This document shows, one piece after another, positions 33,644 through 42,205 of a stretch of 64,000 bases of DNA. The DNA lies in assembly GCF_042651425.1 (NCBI RefSeq), contig NZ_JBHSCW010000004.1, forward strand, positions 201,421 through 265,420, in the 5' to 3' direction. Position 1 is the first letter of the stretch. Each line of letters opens with the position of its first letter. Position numbers and translations under genes: made by a program. The stretch is from Fodinicurvata halophila (GTDB taxonomy: Bacteria; Pseudomonadota; Alphaproteobacteria; Kiloniellales; DSM-21159). The notes beneath the pieces were generated by a model. That model was not told the DNA's origin, did not search any database, and saw only the letters and a list, made by a program, of their open reading frames with translations.

Positions 33644-34078
33644 ATGACCACCTTCCCGAAGGCAGGGCGGCTGTTGAAGCGGTCCGATTTCCTTCGGGCG
33701 GCCAGGCGCGGAGTGAAGGCTGCCCGGCCCGGGCTGGTACTCCAGGCCTACGACCGCGACAGGGATATGAAAGACAGCGCTCTGCCGGATGGGCAGGGCG
33801 CTTCGCCGTTCCGCGGCATGCGTCTCGGCCTGACCGCCAGCCGCAAGGTCGGAAATGCCGTGACCCGCAACCGGGCCCGGCGCCGCCTGCGCTCGGCCGC
33901 GGAAGAGGTTCTGCCCGTGTGTGGCAGGCCGCGCACGGACTATGTCCTGATCGCGCGTGCGGAGACGCCCGTGCGCCCTTATGACGCGCTGCTCGAGGAT
34001 CTGCGCTCGGCCATTCGGCAGATCGAGAAGAAGCGCGGCGGCACGGGAAAAGAAAAAACGGTGGCGACGAAACAATGA
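33644..34078 (+). CDS. rnpA: Ribonuclease P protein component
   Basis: RnpA is the protein cofactor of the RNase P ribozyme that matures tRNA 5' ends. This 144-residue protein has the N-terminal LLKRSDFLRAARRG, the RNR-box region LGLTASRKVGNAVTRNRARRRLR and the DYVLIARAET segment. A mid-insert (RDRDMKDSALPDGQGASPFRG) makes it slightly longer than the bacterial average, as in other alphaproteobacteria. It overlaps yidD by four bases. Confidence 0.96.
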   Translation: MTTFPKAGRLLKRSDFLRAARRGVKAARPGLVLQAYDRDRDMKDSALPDGQGASPFRGMRLGLTASRKVGNAVTRNRARRRLRSAAEEVLPVCGRPRTDYVLIARAETPVRPYDALLEDLRSAIRQIEKKRGGTGKEKTVATKQ

Positions 34079-34386
34079 CCCAATCCAGCCCTTTCAGGTT
34101 TGCGCGACAGGCTCTGGTGCTGGGGATGATCGCCCCCATACGCGTCTATCAGTGGGTGATCTCGCCGGTGCTGCCCGCCTCCTGTCGCTACAGTCCATCA
34201 TGTTCCGCCTATGGCGTGGAAGCCCTGCGCCGGCACGGCCCCTTAAGGGGTGGCTGGCTGACCCTCAGGCGTATTTTACGTTGCCATCCCTGGGGAGGAA
34301 TGGGATACGACCCCGTGCCGGAGCACAAGGGGACCTCCAGCTGCCGGCCGTCCGAACCGTCCGCCGCTTCGCGCAGATCTTTCTGA
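34075..34386 (+). CDS. yidD: Membrane protein insertion efficiency factor YidD
   Basis: This 103-residue protein has the conserved cysteine and tryptophan pattern PIRVYQWVISPVLPASCRYS, PSCSAYGVEALRRHG and LRCHPWGGMGYDPVP. YidD aids YidC in inserting inner-membrane proteins. It sits in its standard place between rnpA and yidC and overlaps the end of rnpA. Confidence 0.95.
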   Translation: MTQSSPFRFARQALVLGMIAPIRVYQWVISPVLPASCRYSPSCSAYGVEALRRHGPLRGGWLTLRRILRCHPWGGMGYDPVPEHKGTSSCRPSEPSAASRRSF

Positions 34387-34408
34387 AGCCCTCGGAGCCG
34401 CTTCGCTT

Positions 34409-36448
34409 ATGGAACAGAAGAACCTTTTCCTCGCCATTCTGCTGTCTCTGGTCATCCTTCTGGGATTCCAGTACTTCATCGAGACACCGCAGCAGCAGGA
34501 TACTCAGGACAGCGGCACGCAGCAGGAGCAGACCACCTCCGAAACCGCGGGCGACAGGCCATCCATGGACGCCGGCGATGGCGAGCGCAGCCGTGAGCTC
34601 CAAGGGGATCGGCAGGAGTTGGACCAGGCCCTGAGCGGCAGCGATCCTGATGCGGACCGGGAAGAGGTGCTGGAGGAGGGGCCCCGGGTGGCCGTCGATA
34701 CACCCAAGGTCGAGGGGTCCATCTCGCTCGTAGGAGGGCGCCTGGATGACCTGACCCTCAAGCGCTATCACGAGACCATCGACGAGGAGAGCCCGAACAT
34801 CGAGCTGTTGAACCCGGTGGGTTCGGCGCGTCCCTACTATGCGGATTTCGGCTGGGCCGCCGGCGGCGAGGGCGTTGCCGTTCCGCGCTCAGACAGCGAA
34901 TGGGGGCTCGAGGAGGGTGAGACCCTGACTGCCGACACGCCGGTCACGATCCGCTGGGACAACGGCGAGGGCCTGGTCTTCCGGCGCACCTACGCGATCG
35001 ACCAGGATTACATGGTAACCGTCACCCAGGAGGTCGAGAACACCGGTGCGGGCACGGTGACCCTGGCGCCCTATGGCCTGATCTCGCGCACCGGCACGCC
35101 GGAGACGACGGATTTCTTCATCCTGCACGAAGGCCTGATCGGCGTGCTCAACGACGAACTGCGCGAGATCAGCTACGATGACCTGCGCGACGACGATCGT
35201 ATTACAGCCTCGACGCGTGGCGGCTGGCTGGGCATCACCGACAAGTACTGGATGGTCTCCCTGATACCCGACCAGGAGCAGGAGGTGGAAAGCCGCTTCC
35301 TCTACAGCGGGGGCAACAACCAGGACAAGTACCAGACGGACGTGCTCTACGGCGGCAACCGCCTGTCGGAAGGCCAGAGCACCAGCACCACGACGCGCCT
35401 CTTCGCCGGTGCCAAGGAGGTCACGCTTCTGGACCGCTACAGCGAACAGGAAGGCATTCCCAAGTTCGACCTGGCAGTGGATTTCGGCTGGTTCTACTTC
35501 CTGACCAAGCCGATCTTCCTGGCGCTGCACTGGATTGCCGGCCTGGTCGGCAACTTCGGCGTGGCCATCCTGGTCCTGACGGTCTTCATCAAGATCCTGT
35601 TCTTCCCGCTGGCCAACAAGTCCTATCGCTCGATGGCGAAGATGCGCAAGCTGCAGCCCGAGATGATGCGCCTCAAGGAGCGCTTCTCGGACGACCGCCA
35701 GCGCCTGAACCAGGAGATGATGGCGCTCTACAAGAAGGAAGGCGCCAACCCGGCCTCAGGCTGCCTGCCGATCCTGGTGCAGATCCCGGTCTTCTTTGCG
35801 CTCTACAAGGTGCTGTTCGTCACCATCGAGATGCGCCATGCGCCCTTCTTCGGCTGGATCCAGGACCTCTCGGCACCGGATCCGACCTCGATCCTGAATC
35901 TCTTCGGCCTGCTGCCCTATACCATACCGGACCTGGGCCCGTTGGAGATTCTCAGCATCGGCATCTGGCCGATCCTGATGGGCCTGTCCATGTACGGACA
36001 GCAGCTGCTGAACCCGCAGCCGCCGGACCCGGTCCAGGCCAAGGTTTTCATGTTCCTGCCGCTGGTCTTCACCTTCTTCCTGGCCGGCTTCCCGGCGGGG
36101 CTGGTGGTCTACTGGACCTGGAACAACCTGCTTTCGGTGATGCAGCAGTACGTCATCATGAAGCAGGCGGGGGCCCCCATCGGCCGCAAGGCGAACCAGC
36201 AGCAGCCGGCTGCGGCCGCTGCAGACGGGGGAAGCGCCCCGGCAAACCCGGAGCCCGAAAATGAGGAGGCGCCGCAGGACAAGGCGTCCGGTGGCCAGCA
36301 GAGCTCCGGGCAGCAGAAGGCCTCCAGCGGCCAGAAAGCTTCCGGTAACCAGAAGACCTCCGGCCAGCAGAAGAGTTCCGGCCAACAGAAGAAGACGTCG
36401 GGCCGGTCCTCCGGGGGCGGCAACACCTCGAGCCGGAAGAAAAAGTAG
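34409..36448 (+). CDS. yidC: Membrane protein insertase YidC
   Basis: This 679-residue insertase has an N-terminal anchor (LFLAILLSLVILLGFQYFIE), an acidic linker, the periplasmic beta-domain (about residues 95-360) and the conserved core. The core has helices including FGVAILVLTVFIKILFFPLANKSYRS-type residues (positions about 378-400), then SGCLPILVQIPVFFALYKVL and FFLAGFPAGLVVYWTWNNLL. It is longer than the usual 550-600 residues because of a C-terminal tail of about 90 residues rich in Q, S, G and K, made of repeated SGQQK-like units and ending SSRKKK, possibly ribosome-contacting. Confidence 0.96.
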   Translation: MEQKNLFLAILLSLVILLGFQYFIETPQQQDTQDSGTQQEQTTSETAGDRPSMDAGDGERSRELQGDRQELDQALSGSDPDADREEVLEEGPRVAVDTPKVEGSISLVGGRLDDLTLKRYHETIDEESPNIELLNPVGSARPYYADFGWAAGGEGVAVPRSDSEWGLEEGETLTADTPVTIRWDNGEGLVFRRTYAIDQDYMVTVTQEVENTGAGTVTLAPYGLISRTGTPETTDFFILHEGLIGVLNDELREISYDDLRDDDRITASTRGGWLGITDKYWMVSLIPDQEQEVESRFLYSGGNNQDKYQTDVLYGGNRLSEGQSTSTTTRLFAGAKEVTLLDRYSEQEGIPKFDLAVDFGWFYFLTKPIFLALHWIAGLVGNFGVAILVLTVFIKILFFPLANKSYRSMAKMRKLQPEMMRLKERFSDDRQRLNQEMMALYKKEGANPASGCLPILVQIPVFFALYKVLFVTIEMRHAPFFGWIQDLSAPDPTSILNLFGLLPYTIPDLGPLEILSIGIWPILMGLSMYGQQLLNPQPPDPVQAKVFMFLPLVFTFFLAGFPAGLVVYWTWNNLLSVMQQYVIMKQAGAPIGRKANQQQPAAAAADGGSAPANPEPENEEAPQDKASGGQQSSGQQKASSGQKASGNQKTSGQQKSSGQQKKTSGRSSGGGNTSSRKKK

Positions 36449-36453
36449 CCGCG

Positions 36454-37137
36454 ATGACGGAGCGTGATCCCGAAGAGGTCCGGGAGGGCGCCGGCGATCA
36501 CGGGCAGGCCCAGCTCGAGGAGGGGCGACTGCTGTTCTCAGCCGAGTGCCAGTTCCTGCTGTCGGCCGTGCAGGCGGAACAGGTGCCGGCGAGCGACCTG
36601 CCCGAGATCGCCTTCGCCGGACGCTCGAACGTCGGCAAATCCACCCTGGTCAACGCATTGACCGGACGGAAGACGCTGGCGCGCACCTCCAACACGCCCG
36701 GCCGCACGCAGCAGCTGAACTTCTTCGACCTGGGCGACCGGCTGATGCTGGCCGACCTTCCGGGGTACGGCTATGCCAAGGCCCCCAAGGCGGACGTGGC
36801 ACGCTGGACCCGCCTGACGCGGGCCTACCTCAAGGGGCGCCCCCAGCTCAGGCGCATCCTGCTGCTGGTCGATTCACGCCATGGTCTCAAGACCGCCGAT
36901 CACGAGATCATGAAGGAGCTGGACAAGGCCGCGGTGTCCTACCAAGTGGTGCTGACCAAGACGGACAAGATCAAGCAGGAGGCCCTGGCCACCGTGATTG
37001 TGGCGACGGCGGGCGAGTTGAAGACCCACCCGGCCGCCCATCCCGACGTCATCGCGACAAGCGCCCAGGGCGGGATGGGAATTGCGGAGCTGCGGGCCGA
37101 ACTGGCGACGGTGGCGTTGCCGCGTCAGGCGGGATAG
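36454..37137 (+). CDS. engB: Ribosome biogenesis GTP-binding protein YihA/EngB
   Basis: This 227-residue GTPase acts in 50S assembly. G1 is FAGRSNVGKSTLVNAL, G2 lies around TSNTPGRTQQLNFF, G3 is LADLPGYGYAKAP, G4 is LTKTDKIK and G5 is TSAQGG. The first 22 residues are an acidic extension (RDPEEVREGAGDHGQAQLEE) absent from the E. coli protein. The gene begins five bases after the yidC stop. Confidence 0.96.
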   Translation: MTERDPEEVREGAGDHGQAQLEEGRLLFSAECQFLLSAVQAEQVPASDLPEIAFAGRSNVGKSTLVNALTGRKTLARTSNTPGRTQQLNFFDLGDRLMLADLPGYGYAKAPKADVARWTRLTRAYLKGRPQLRRILLLVDSRHGLKTADHEIMKELDKAAVSYQVVLTKTDKIKQEALATVIVATAGELKTHPAAHPDVIATSAQGGMGIAELRAELATVALPRQAG

Positions 37138-37166
37138 GCTTACGCCGCTGAGACGAGAGGAGCCCC

Positions 37167-38078
37167 ATGACAACATCCAAGAATATAGGCGAGACAAAGC
37201 ACTGGCTGCGCACGGCCCGCACCCTGACCGAGGCGCTGCCCTTCATGCGTCGCTATGCCGGGAAGACCGTGGTCATCAAGTACGGCGGCCATGCCATGGG
37301 TGACGGCGAACTGGCGACCATCTTCGCCCGCGACGTGGTCCTGATGAAGCAGGTGGGAATTCACCCCATCGTGGTGCATGGCGGCGGTCCCCAGATCGGC
37401 GAGATGCTGACCCGCCTTTCGGTGCAGAGCGAGTTCATCGACGGCCTGCGCGTCACCGATGCCGAGACGGTGGAGGTGGTGGAGATGGTGCTCTCGGGAT
37501 CCATCAACAAATCCATCGTCAATGCCATCAACTCGGCCGGCGGCACGGCCATCGGCCTGTCGGGCAAGGACGGCAGCCTGATCCAGGCCCAGAAACTGCG
37601 CCGCAGTTACAAGGATCCGGAATCCAATATCGAGAAGATTCTCGACCTCGGTTTCGTCGGCGAGCCGAAGCACATCAATCCGCAGGTACTGGGCGCGCTG
37701 GAGCGCGCCGGCATGATTCCGGTCATCGCTCCCATCGGGGTGGGGGTGAACGGTGAAACCTACAACATCAACGCCGATACCGTGGCCGGCGCCGTGGCCA
37801 GTGCGGTGGGCGCGGTGCGCCTGCTGATGCTGACCGACGTGGCCGGCGTGATGGACAGGGACGGAACACTGCAGCCGCAGCTGTCCCTGGAACGGATCAA
37901 GGAACTGACTGAGGATGGCACCATCAAGGGCGGCATGCTGCCCAAGCTGCAGACCTGTATCGCCGCGGTGGAGGAAGGCGTGGATGCCGCCGTGATCCTG
38001 GATGGACGGGTGCCCCATGCCCTGCTGCTGGAGGTCTTCACCGACCAGGGGGTCGGCACGCTGATCCGTCGCGGCTAG
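37167..38078 (+). CDS. argB: Acetylglutamate kinase
   Basis: ArgB phosphorylates N-acetylglutamate in arginine synthesis. The 303-residue protein shows the amino-acid kinase blocks VVIKYGGHAMGD, VVHGGGPQIGEML, GLRVTDAETVEVVEMVL, SGKDGSLI, NINADTVAGAVA and the end of the fold GGMLPKLQTCIAAVEEGV. Its N-terminal helix (KHWLRTARTLTEALPFMRRY) is of the arginine-inhibited hexameric type. This position after engB is standard for the lineage. Confidence 0.97.
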   Translation: MTTSKNIGETKHWLRTARTLTEALPFMRRYAGKTVVIKYGGHAMGDGELATIFARDVVLMKQVGIHPIVVHGGGPQIGEMLTRLSVQSEFIDGLRVTDAETVEVVEMVLSGSINKSIVNAINSAGGTAIGLSGKDGSLIQAQKLRRSYKDPESNIEKILDLGFVGEPKHINPQVLGALERAGMIPVIAPIGVGVNGETYNINADTVAGAVASAVGAVRLLMLTDVAGVMDRDGTLQPQLSLERIKELTEDGTIKGGMLPKLQTCIAAVEEGVDAAVILDGRVPHALLLEVFTDQGVGTLIRRG

Positions 38079-38133
38079 CGGTACGCGATCTCCCTTCTTT
38101 CCTCTGTCCCGCCGAACCGACAAGGAGCCTGCC

Positions 38134-39339
38134 ATGACCGCATTCCGTACACTGGACGACCTGGACGTTGCCGGACAGCGTGTCCTGGTGCGCGTGGACT
38201 TCAATGTCCCCATGGAGCATGGAGTGGTTACCGATGCCACGCGTATCGAGCGTGCCCTGCCGACCCTGACGACGCTGCTGGAGCGCGGCGCGCGGGTGGT
38301 CCTGCTGAGCCACTATGGGCGGCCCAAGGGCAAGGCAGATCCGGCTCTCTCGCAGCGCCCGCTGCTGGCGCCTCTGGAGGAAAAGCTGGGTGGCAGGAAG
38401 GTTGCCTTCGCCGAGGACTGTATCGGCGCACCGGCCGAGGAGGCCGTGGCCCGGCTCAACGACGGCGACGTCCTGCTGCTGGAGAACCTGCGCTTTCATG
38501 CCGGCGAGGAGGAGAATGACGCGGAGTTCGCCGACAGCCTGGCACAGCTGGGCGATCTCTATGTAAACGATGCCTTCTCGGCTGCGCATCGCGCGCATGC
38601 CTCGGTGGAGGCCCTGGCCCGGCGCCTGCCGGCTGCCGCCGGCCGGCTGATGCAGGAGGAGCTGGAGCACCTGGAGAAGGCGCTGGAGAACCCCGAGCGA
38701 CCGGTGGCGGCCATCGTCGGCGGCGCCAAGGTGTCCACCAAGCTGGAACTGCTGGGCAACCTGGTGGAGAAGGTGCAGCTGCTGGTGATCGGCGGCGGCA
38801 TGGCGAACACCTTCCTGCACGCCTTCGGCGTATCGGTGGGCGCCTCGCTGTGCGAGACCGACATGGCCGATACGGTGGAGGATATCGTCCGCAAGGCGAA
38901 GCAGGCGGATTGCGACATTCTGCTGCCCACCGACGTCGTGGTGGCCGAGAAGCTGGCGCCCAACACTCCGCATGACGTGGTGGCCGTGGGTGAAGTGCCG
39001 GCGGACAAGATGATCCTGGACATCGGCCCGATGACGGCGGAACAGATTCGCAAGCGCCTGGGCGATTGCCGCACGCTGGTGTGGAACGGCCCGCTGGGTG
39101 CCTTCGAGGTGCAGCCCTTCGATGCCGGCACCAACGTGGTGGCCGAGGCCGCGGCCGACCTGACGGCCGAGGGGCGCCTGCTGTCGGTGGCGGGAGGTGG
39201 CGATACCGTTGCCGCGCTGGTGCGGGCCGGGGTCCTGGATCGCCTGTCTTATGTATCAGCGGCCGGGGGTGCCTTCCTGGAATGGCTGGAGGGCAAGACC
39301 CTGCCGGGTGTGCAGGCGCTGCGCGACTCGGCGAGCTGA
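38134..39339 (+). CDS. pgk: Phosphoglycerate kinase
   Basis: The 401-residue glycolytic enzyme transfers phosphate between 1,3-bisphosphoglycerate and ADP. The N-domain has VLVRVDFNVPM, LLSHYGRPKG, LLLENLRFHAGEEEND and VNDAFSAAHRAHAS. The C-domain has VAAIVGGAKVSTKLELLGNL, VIGGGMANTFLHAFG, TLVWNGPLGAFEVQPFDAGT and VAGGGDTVAAL. It is 55 bases after argB; the gap region retains AAGGAG ahead of the start. Pgk being here rather than beside gap/fba is a mild oddity. Confidence 0.98.
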   Translation: MTAFRTLDDLDVAGQRVLVRVDFNVPMEHGVVTDATRIERALPTLTTLLERGARVVLLSHYGRPKGKADPALSQRPLLAPLEEKLGGRKVAFAEDCIGAPAEEAVARLNDGDVLLLENLRFHAGEEENDAEFADSLAQLGDLYVNDAFSAAHRAHASVEALARRLPAAAGRLMQEELEHLEKALENPERPVAAIVGGAKVSTKLELLGNLVEKVQLLVIGGGMANTFLHAFGVSVGASLCETDMADTVEDIVRKAKQADCDILLPTDVVVAEKLAPNTPHDVVAVGEVPADKMILDIGPMTAEQIRKRLGDCRTLVWNGPLGAFEVQPFDAGTNVVAEAAADLTAEGRLLSVAGGGDTVAALVRAGVLDRLSYVSAAGGAFLEWLEGKTLPGVQALRDSAS

Positions 39340-39346
39340 CCCGGTC

Positions 39347-39703
39347 TCAGCCGAAGCCGTAGGCCTGCCGGCCCCAGGTCAGCAGGACCAGAAGCGAGAA
39401 GCCGCTAAGCACGCCCAGGAACAGGTTGCGCCGTGTGAGGAAAAAGATCGCAAGCGCCAGCAAGGCGGCGCCAAGGCGATCGGACAGAGGCGTCTCCGCT
39501 AGAGGTCCCACCGGCAGAACGATCATGCGGGAAATCAGTCCGGCCAGCAGGGCGTAGGCGACGCAGGCCACCCATTCGAAGATCGGTGACTCCGTGTTGA
39601 TGCGTCCCGACAGGGCGACGCCGAGTGCCCGCCAGCCGTAGGTCACGAGGAAGGTGATCGCCAGGGCAATGTAAGGTCCCCAGTGGGTAAGCTCTTCATT
39701 CAT
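39347..39703 (-). CDS. azlD: AzlD-family branched-chain amino acid export subunit
   Basis: This 118-residue protein has four hydrophobic helices, including YIALAITFLVTYGWRALGVALSGR and ALLALAIFFLTRRNLFLGVLSG. It pairs with the AzlC-like gene upstream (its start overlaps that stop by four bases). AzlCD exports branched-chain amino acids or analogues. Confidence 0.9.
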   Translation of the reverse strand: MNEELTHWGPYIALAITFLVTYGWRALGVALSGRINTESPIFEWVACVAYALLAGLISRMIVLPVGPLAETPLSDRLGAALLALAIFFLTRRNLFLGVLSGFSLLVLLTWGRQAYGFG

Positions 39704-40419
39704 GAAGCTTTCCCCTTGCGCTTTCCCGCAAGCCCGCCGCCGAGGACGAAGGCCAGGCTGCCGGCGAGCAGTCCGGTGACCAGCAGCGAGAAGTCCGGCA
39801 GGTAGAGGTGCAGCACGGGTCCCAGGAGCGCGCCCAGGCCGAGGGCCCAGACGCGCGTGCGGATGCGCAGGTCCGCGGCGAAGACCAGCATGAAATAGAT
39901 CGGGTTCAGGAAAACCAGGCCCAGCGACAAGGCAAGGGGTACGCTGCCCGCCAGGTAGTATCCAATCAGCGTGCCCATAAGAGCCCCCGGCCAGAGCACC
40001 ATGGAGAAGCCCATGAAATAGGGGAAGCGCGCGGGACGCGGCATGCCGGGGCAGACCCTGAGCGCCTGGGCCCAGCCGGTGATTGCCACCCAGTGGACGA
40101 CGAAATAAGGCAGCCAGCGTGGGGTCGAGGCGCTGCGCAGCACCGGCATGAGCACCACCGTCATGGGCAGCAGGCGGACGTTGGTGAGCGCCACGGCCAG
40201 CGCGATGACCAGGAAGGACGCGCCCGTGGTATAGAGCTCGACCATGGCGATCTGGCCCGGCAGGGCCCAGCCGGTTGCCGTGGACAGGAGGCCCTGGACC
40301 AGCGTGAACTCGCTTTGCCGAATCAGGGCCCCGAATCCGAGGAAGCTCGAGATGAGTACGAAGCCCGGAACCGACAGGCCGTCGCGGAATCCACGGCCAA
40401 AGGCACGCGTAAGCGACAC
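39700..40419 (-). CDS. azlC: AzlC-family branched-chain amino acid export permease
   Basis: This 239-residue protein has about six to seven helices and the AzlC blocks GFRDGLSVPGFVLISSFLGFGAL, VALTNVRLLPMTVVLMPVL and YFVVHWVAITGWAQAL. It forms a two-gene operon with azlD, convergent to pgk. No Lrp- or TetR-like regulator lies beside it. Confidence 0.9.
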   Translation of the reverse strand: MSLTRAFGRGFRDGLSVPGFVLISSFLGFGALIRQSEFTLVQGLLSTATGWALPGQIAMVELYTTGASFLVIALAVALTNVRLLPMTVVLMPVLRSASTPRWLPYFVVHWVAITGWAQALRVCPGMPRPARFPYFMGFSMVLWPGALMGTLIGYYLAGSVPLALSLGLVFLNPIYFMLVFAADLRIRTRVWALGLGALLGPVLHLYLPDFSLLVTGLLAGSLAFVLGGGLAGKRKGKAS

Positions 40420-40578
40420 GCCCTCGGCCTGGCTGTTGCCGGCTTGTCTCGAGGGACCGGTCTCGGGTTCAGTCTTCGGACGGTCCTGATCGTGTGAGCT
40501 CGTGATGACTGCGTTCCCCCTTGCTTGCGGGGAAGCTAGCCCCTGGCGCCATGTTGCGCCAGAGCCCGGCTGTGCATG

Positions 40579-42144
40579 TCAGGCCTGCAGCACTCGCGAA
40601 GCAGGCAGGATGAGGGAGACACTCGTTCCCTCGCCCGGATTGCTGTCGATTTGCAGTTCGCCGCCATGCAGTTCAATCAGCCCCCGGGTCAGCGGCAGCC
40701 CGAGGCCGGTGCCGGGGAAACGGCGCGAGAGCTGGCTGTCGACCTGGCCGAAGGGGGTGAGCGCGATATCGATCTGCTCGGGCGTCATGCCGATGCCGTT
40801 GTCCATGACCCGGCAGACCAGGCGCCTGTCGGAATCTAGCTCGACTTCCAGGCGGACATGACCGCCCTCGTCGGTGAACTTGATGGCATTGCCCAGCAGG
40901 TTGACCAGCACCTGGAGCAGGGCCCGCATGTCGCCATGAATCGGCGGCAGCAACTCCACGATGGAAGTTTCCAGCGAGATCTGCACCTCGTTGGCCTTCT
41001 CGCGCACCATGCGCAGGGCGGAGGTGACGAGCTGCGAGAAATCCAGCCGCTCCTCGTTCAGCTCCATGCGCCCGGCCTCGATCTTCGAGACGTCGAGCAC
41101 GTCGTTGATGAGCTCCAGCAGGTGATGGGCGCTGTGCAGGATGTCCTGGGTGTAGCCCTTGTAGGTTTCGTTGCCGAGCGCACCGAAGGTCTCGGCCTCC
41201 ATCAGCTGGGAAAAGCCGATGATGGCATTGAGCGGCGTGCGCAGTTCGTGGCTGACGGTGGCCAGGAACTGGCTCTTGGCGCGGTTGGCGCTCTCGGCCA
41301 GTTCGATGCTCTCGCGCAGGGCCCTCTCGCGCGAGAGCAGTTCCGTGATGTCGCGGGCGGTGCCGCGAAACCCGTGGAAGTTGCCGTCCGAATGATCGAA
41401 GACGGGCACAGCGCTGACCAGGATGTGGCGCGTGCTGCCGTCGGTGGACCGGGCCATGAGCGAGAGATCGCGGAAGGGGCTGCGGCGCGCCTCCTGGGTC
41501 AGCTCGTCGAGTGCGGAGGTGTCGCCGCTGAAGAGAACCGACAGCGGCTTGCCCATGAAGCTGCGCGGGTGCTCGCCCAGGGTCTCCAGGACACGGCTCG
41601 AGATATAGGTCAGCTTCAGCTCGCGGTCGGTTTCCCAGACCCAGTCGGACACCAGACGGGAGATGTCCTCGAAGCGCTCCTGCGCCTCGGTACGCTGGCG
41701 GCGCAGCCGGGCCGTATCCTCCCCGGGCAGGAAGCGCACGGCCACGAGCTGCAGCTCGCCCCTGGCATCGGCGTAACCGAAGATCTGGGGGTGGAGCGGC
41801 TGCCCGTCGGCGTTCTCGAGCTGCCGGGCGCTGTCCAGCGGTGCGCTCCAGTTGTCCGGGGCGAGGGGAAGCTGTTCGATTTCGGCGGAGAAGAGGGCAA
41901 GTGGACCATAGGAAGCGGCCGTATCGCCAGCCTGGCTCAACAGGTCGGGAAGAAGCTCGCTGAAGGTGCTGTTCTCGCTGATGATGTCGCCGTTACGGTC
42001 GACCACGCAGTAAGGCGGGGTCTGCTCCAGCAGATGACTGTGGGCAATCTCCGCCAGGTCGGCTTGCTTGCGCTGTGCGCTGGCGTTCCCGGGGCTGTCC
42101 CGCTTTTCCGAGACGGTCAGATGCAGGCCGCTGCTGCCGGACAT
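40579..42144 (-). CDS. Cytosolic PAS-domain sensor histidine kinase
   Basis: This 521-residue kinase has no transmembrane segment. A first PAS-like region (CVVDRNGDIISENSTFSELL) is followed by a second (residues about 165-280: SDWVWETDRELKLTYISSRVL with a PAC end FRGTARDITELL), then HisKA with SHELRTPLNAIIGFSQLME, and HATPase with VLVNLLGNAIKFTDEGG, VMDNGIGMTPEQ and FPGTGLGLPLTRGLIELHGG. The ATG at 42144 was chosen; the frame remains open to 42258 within the DUF2336 gene. Probably co-transcribed with DUF2336, 61 bases upstream. No receiver domain is attached. Confidence 0.88.
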   Translation of the reverse strand: MSGSSGLHLTVSEKRDSPGNASAQRKQADLAEIAHSHLLEQTPPYCVVDRNGDIISENSTFSELLPDLLSQAGDTAASYGPLALFSAEIEQLPLAPDNWSAPLDSARQLENADGQPLHPQIFGYADARGELQLVAVRFLPGEDTARLRRQRTEAQERFEDISRLVSDWVWETDRELKLTYISSRVLETLGEHPRSFMGKPLSVLFSGDTSALDELTQEARRSPFRDLSLMARSTDGSTRHILVSAVPVFDHSDGNFHGFRGTARDITELLSRERALRESIELAESANRAKSQFLATVSHELRTPLNAIIGFSQLMEAETFGALGNETYKGYTQDILHSAHHLLELINDVLDVSKIEAGRMELNEERLDFSQLVTSALRMVREKANEVQISLETSIVELLPPIHGDMRALLQVLVNLLGNAIKFTDEGGHVRLEVELDSDRRLVCRVMDNGIGMTPEQIDIALTPFGQVDSQLSRRFPGTGLGLPLTRGLIELHGGELQIDSNPGEGTSVSLILPASRVLQA

Positions 42145-42205
42145 ACCCGTCTTCCTTCCCTCTTGGGGCTGCGCGCCGGAAACGGACTGGGAGGCGCTGT
42201 TCCCG

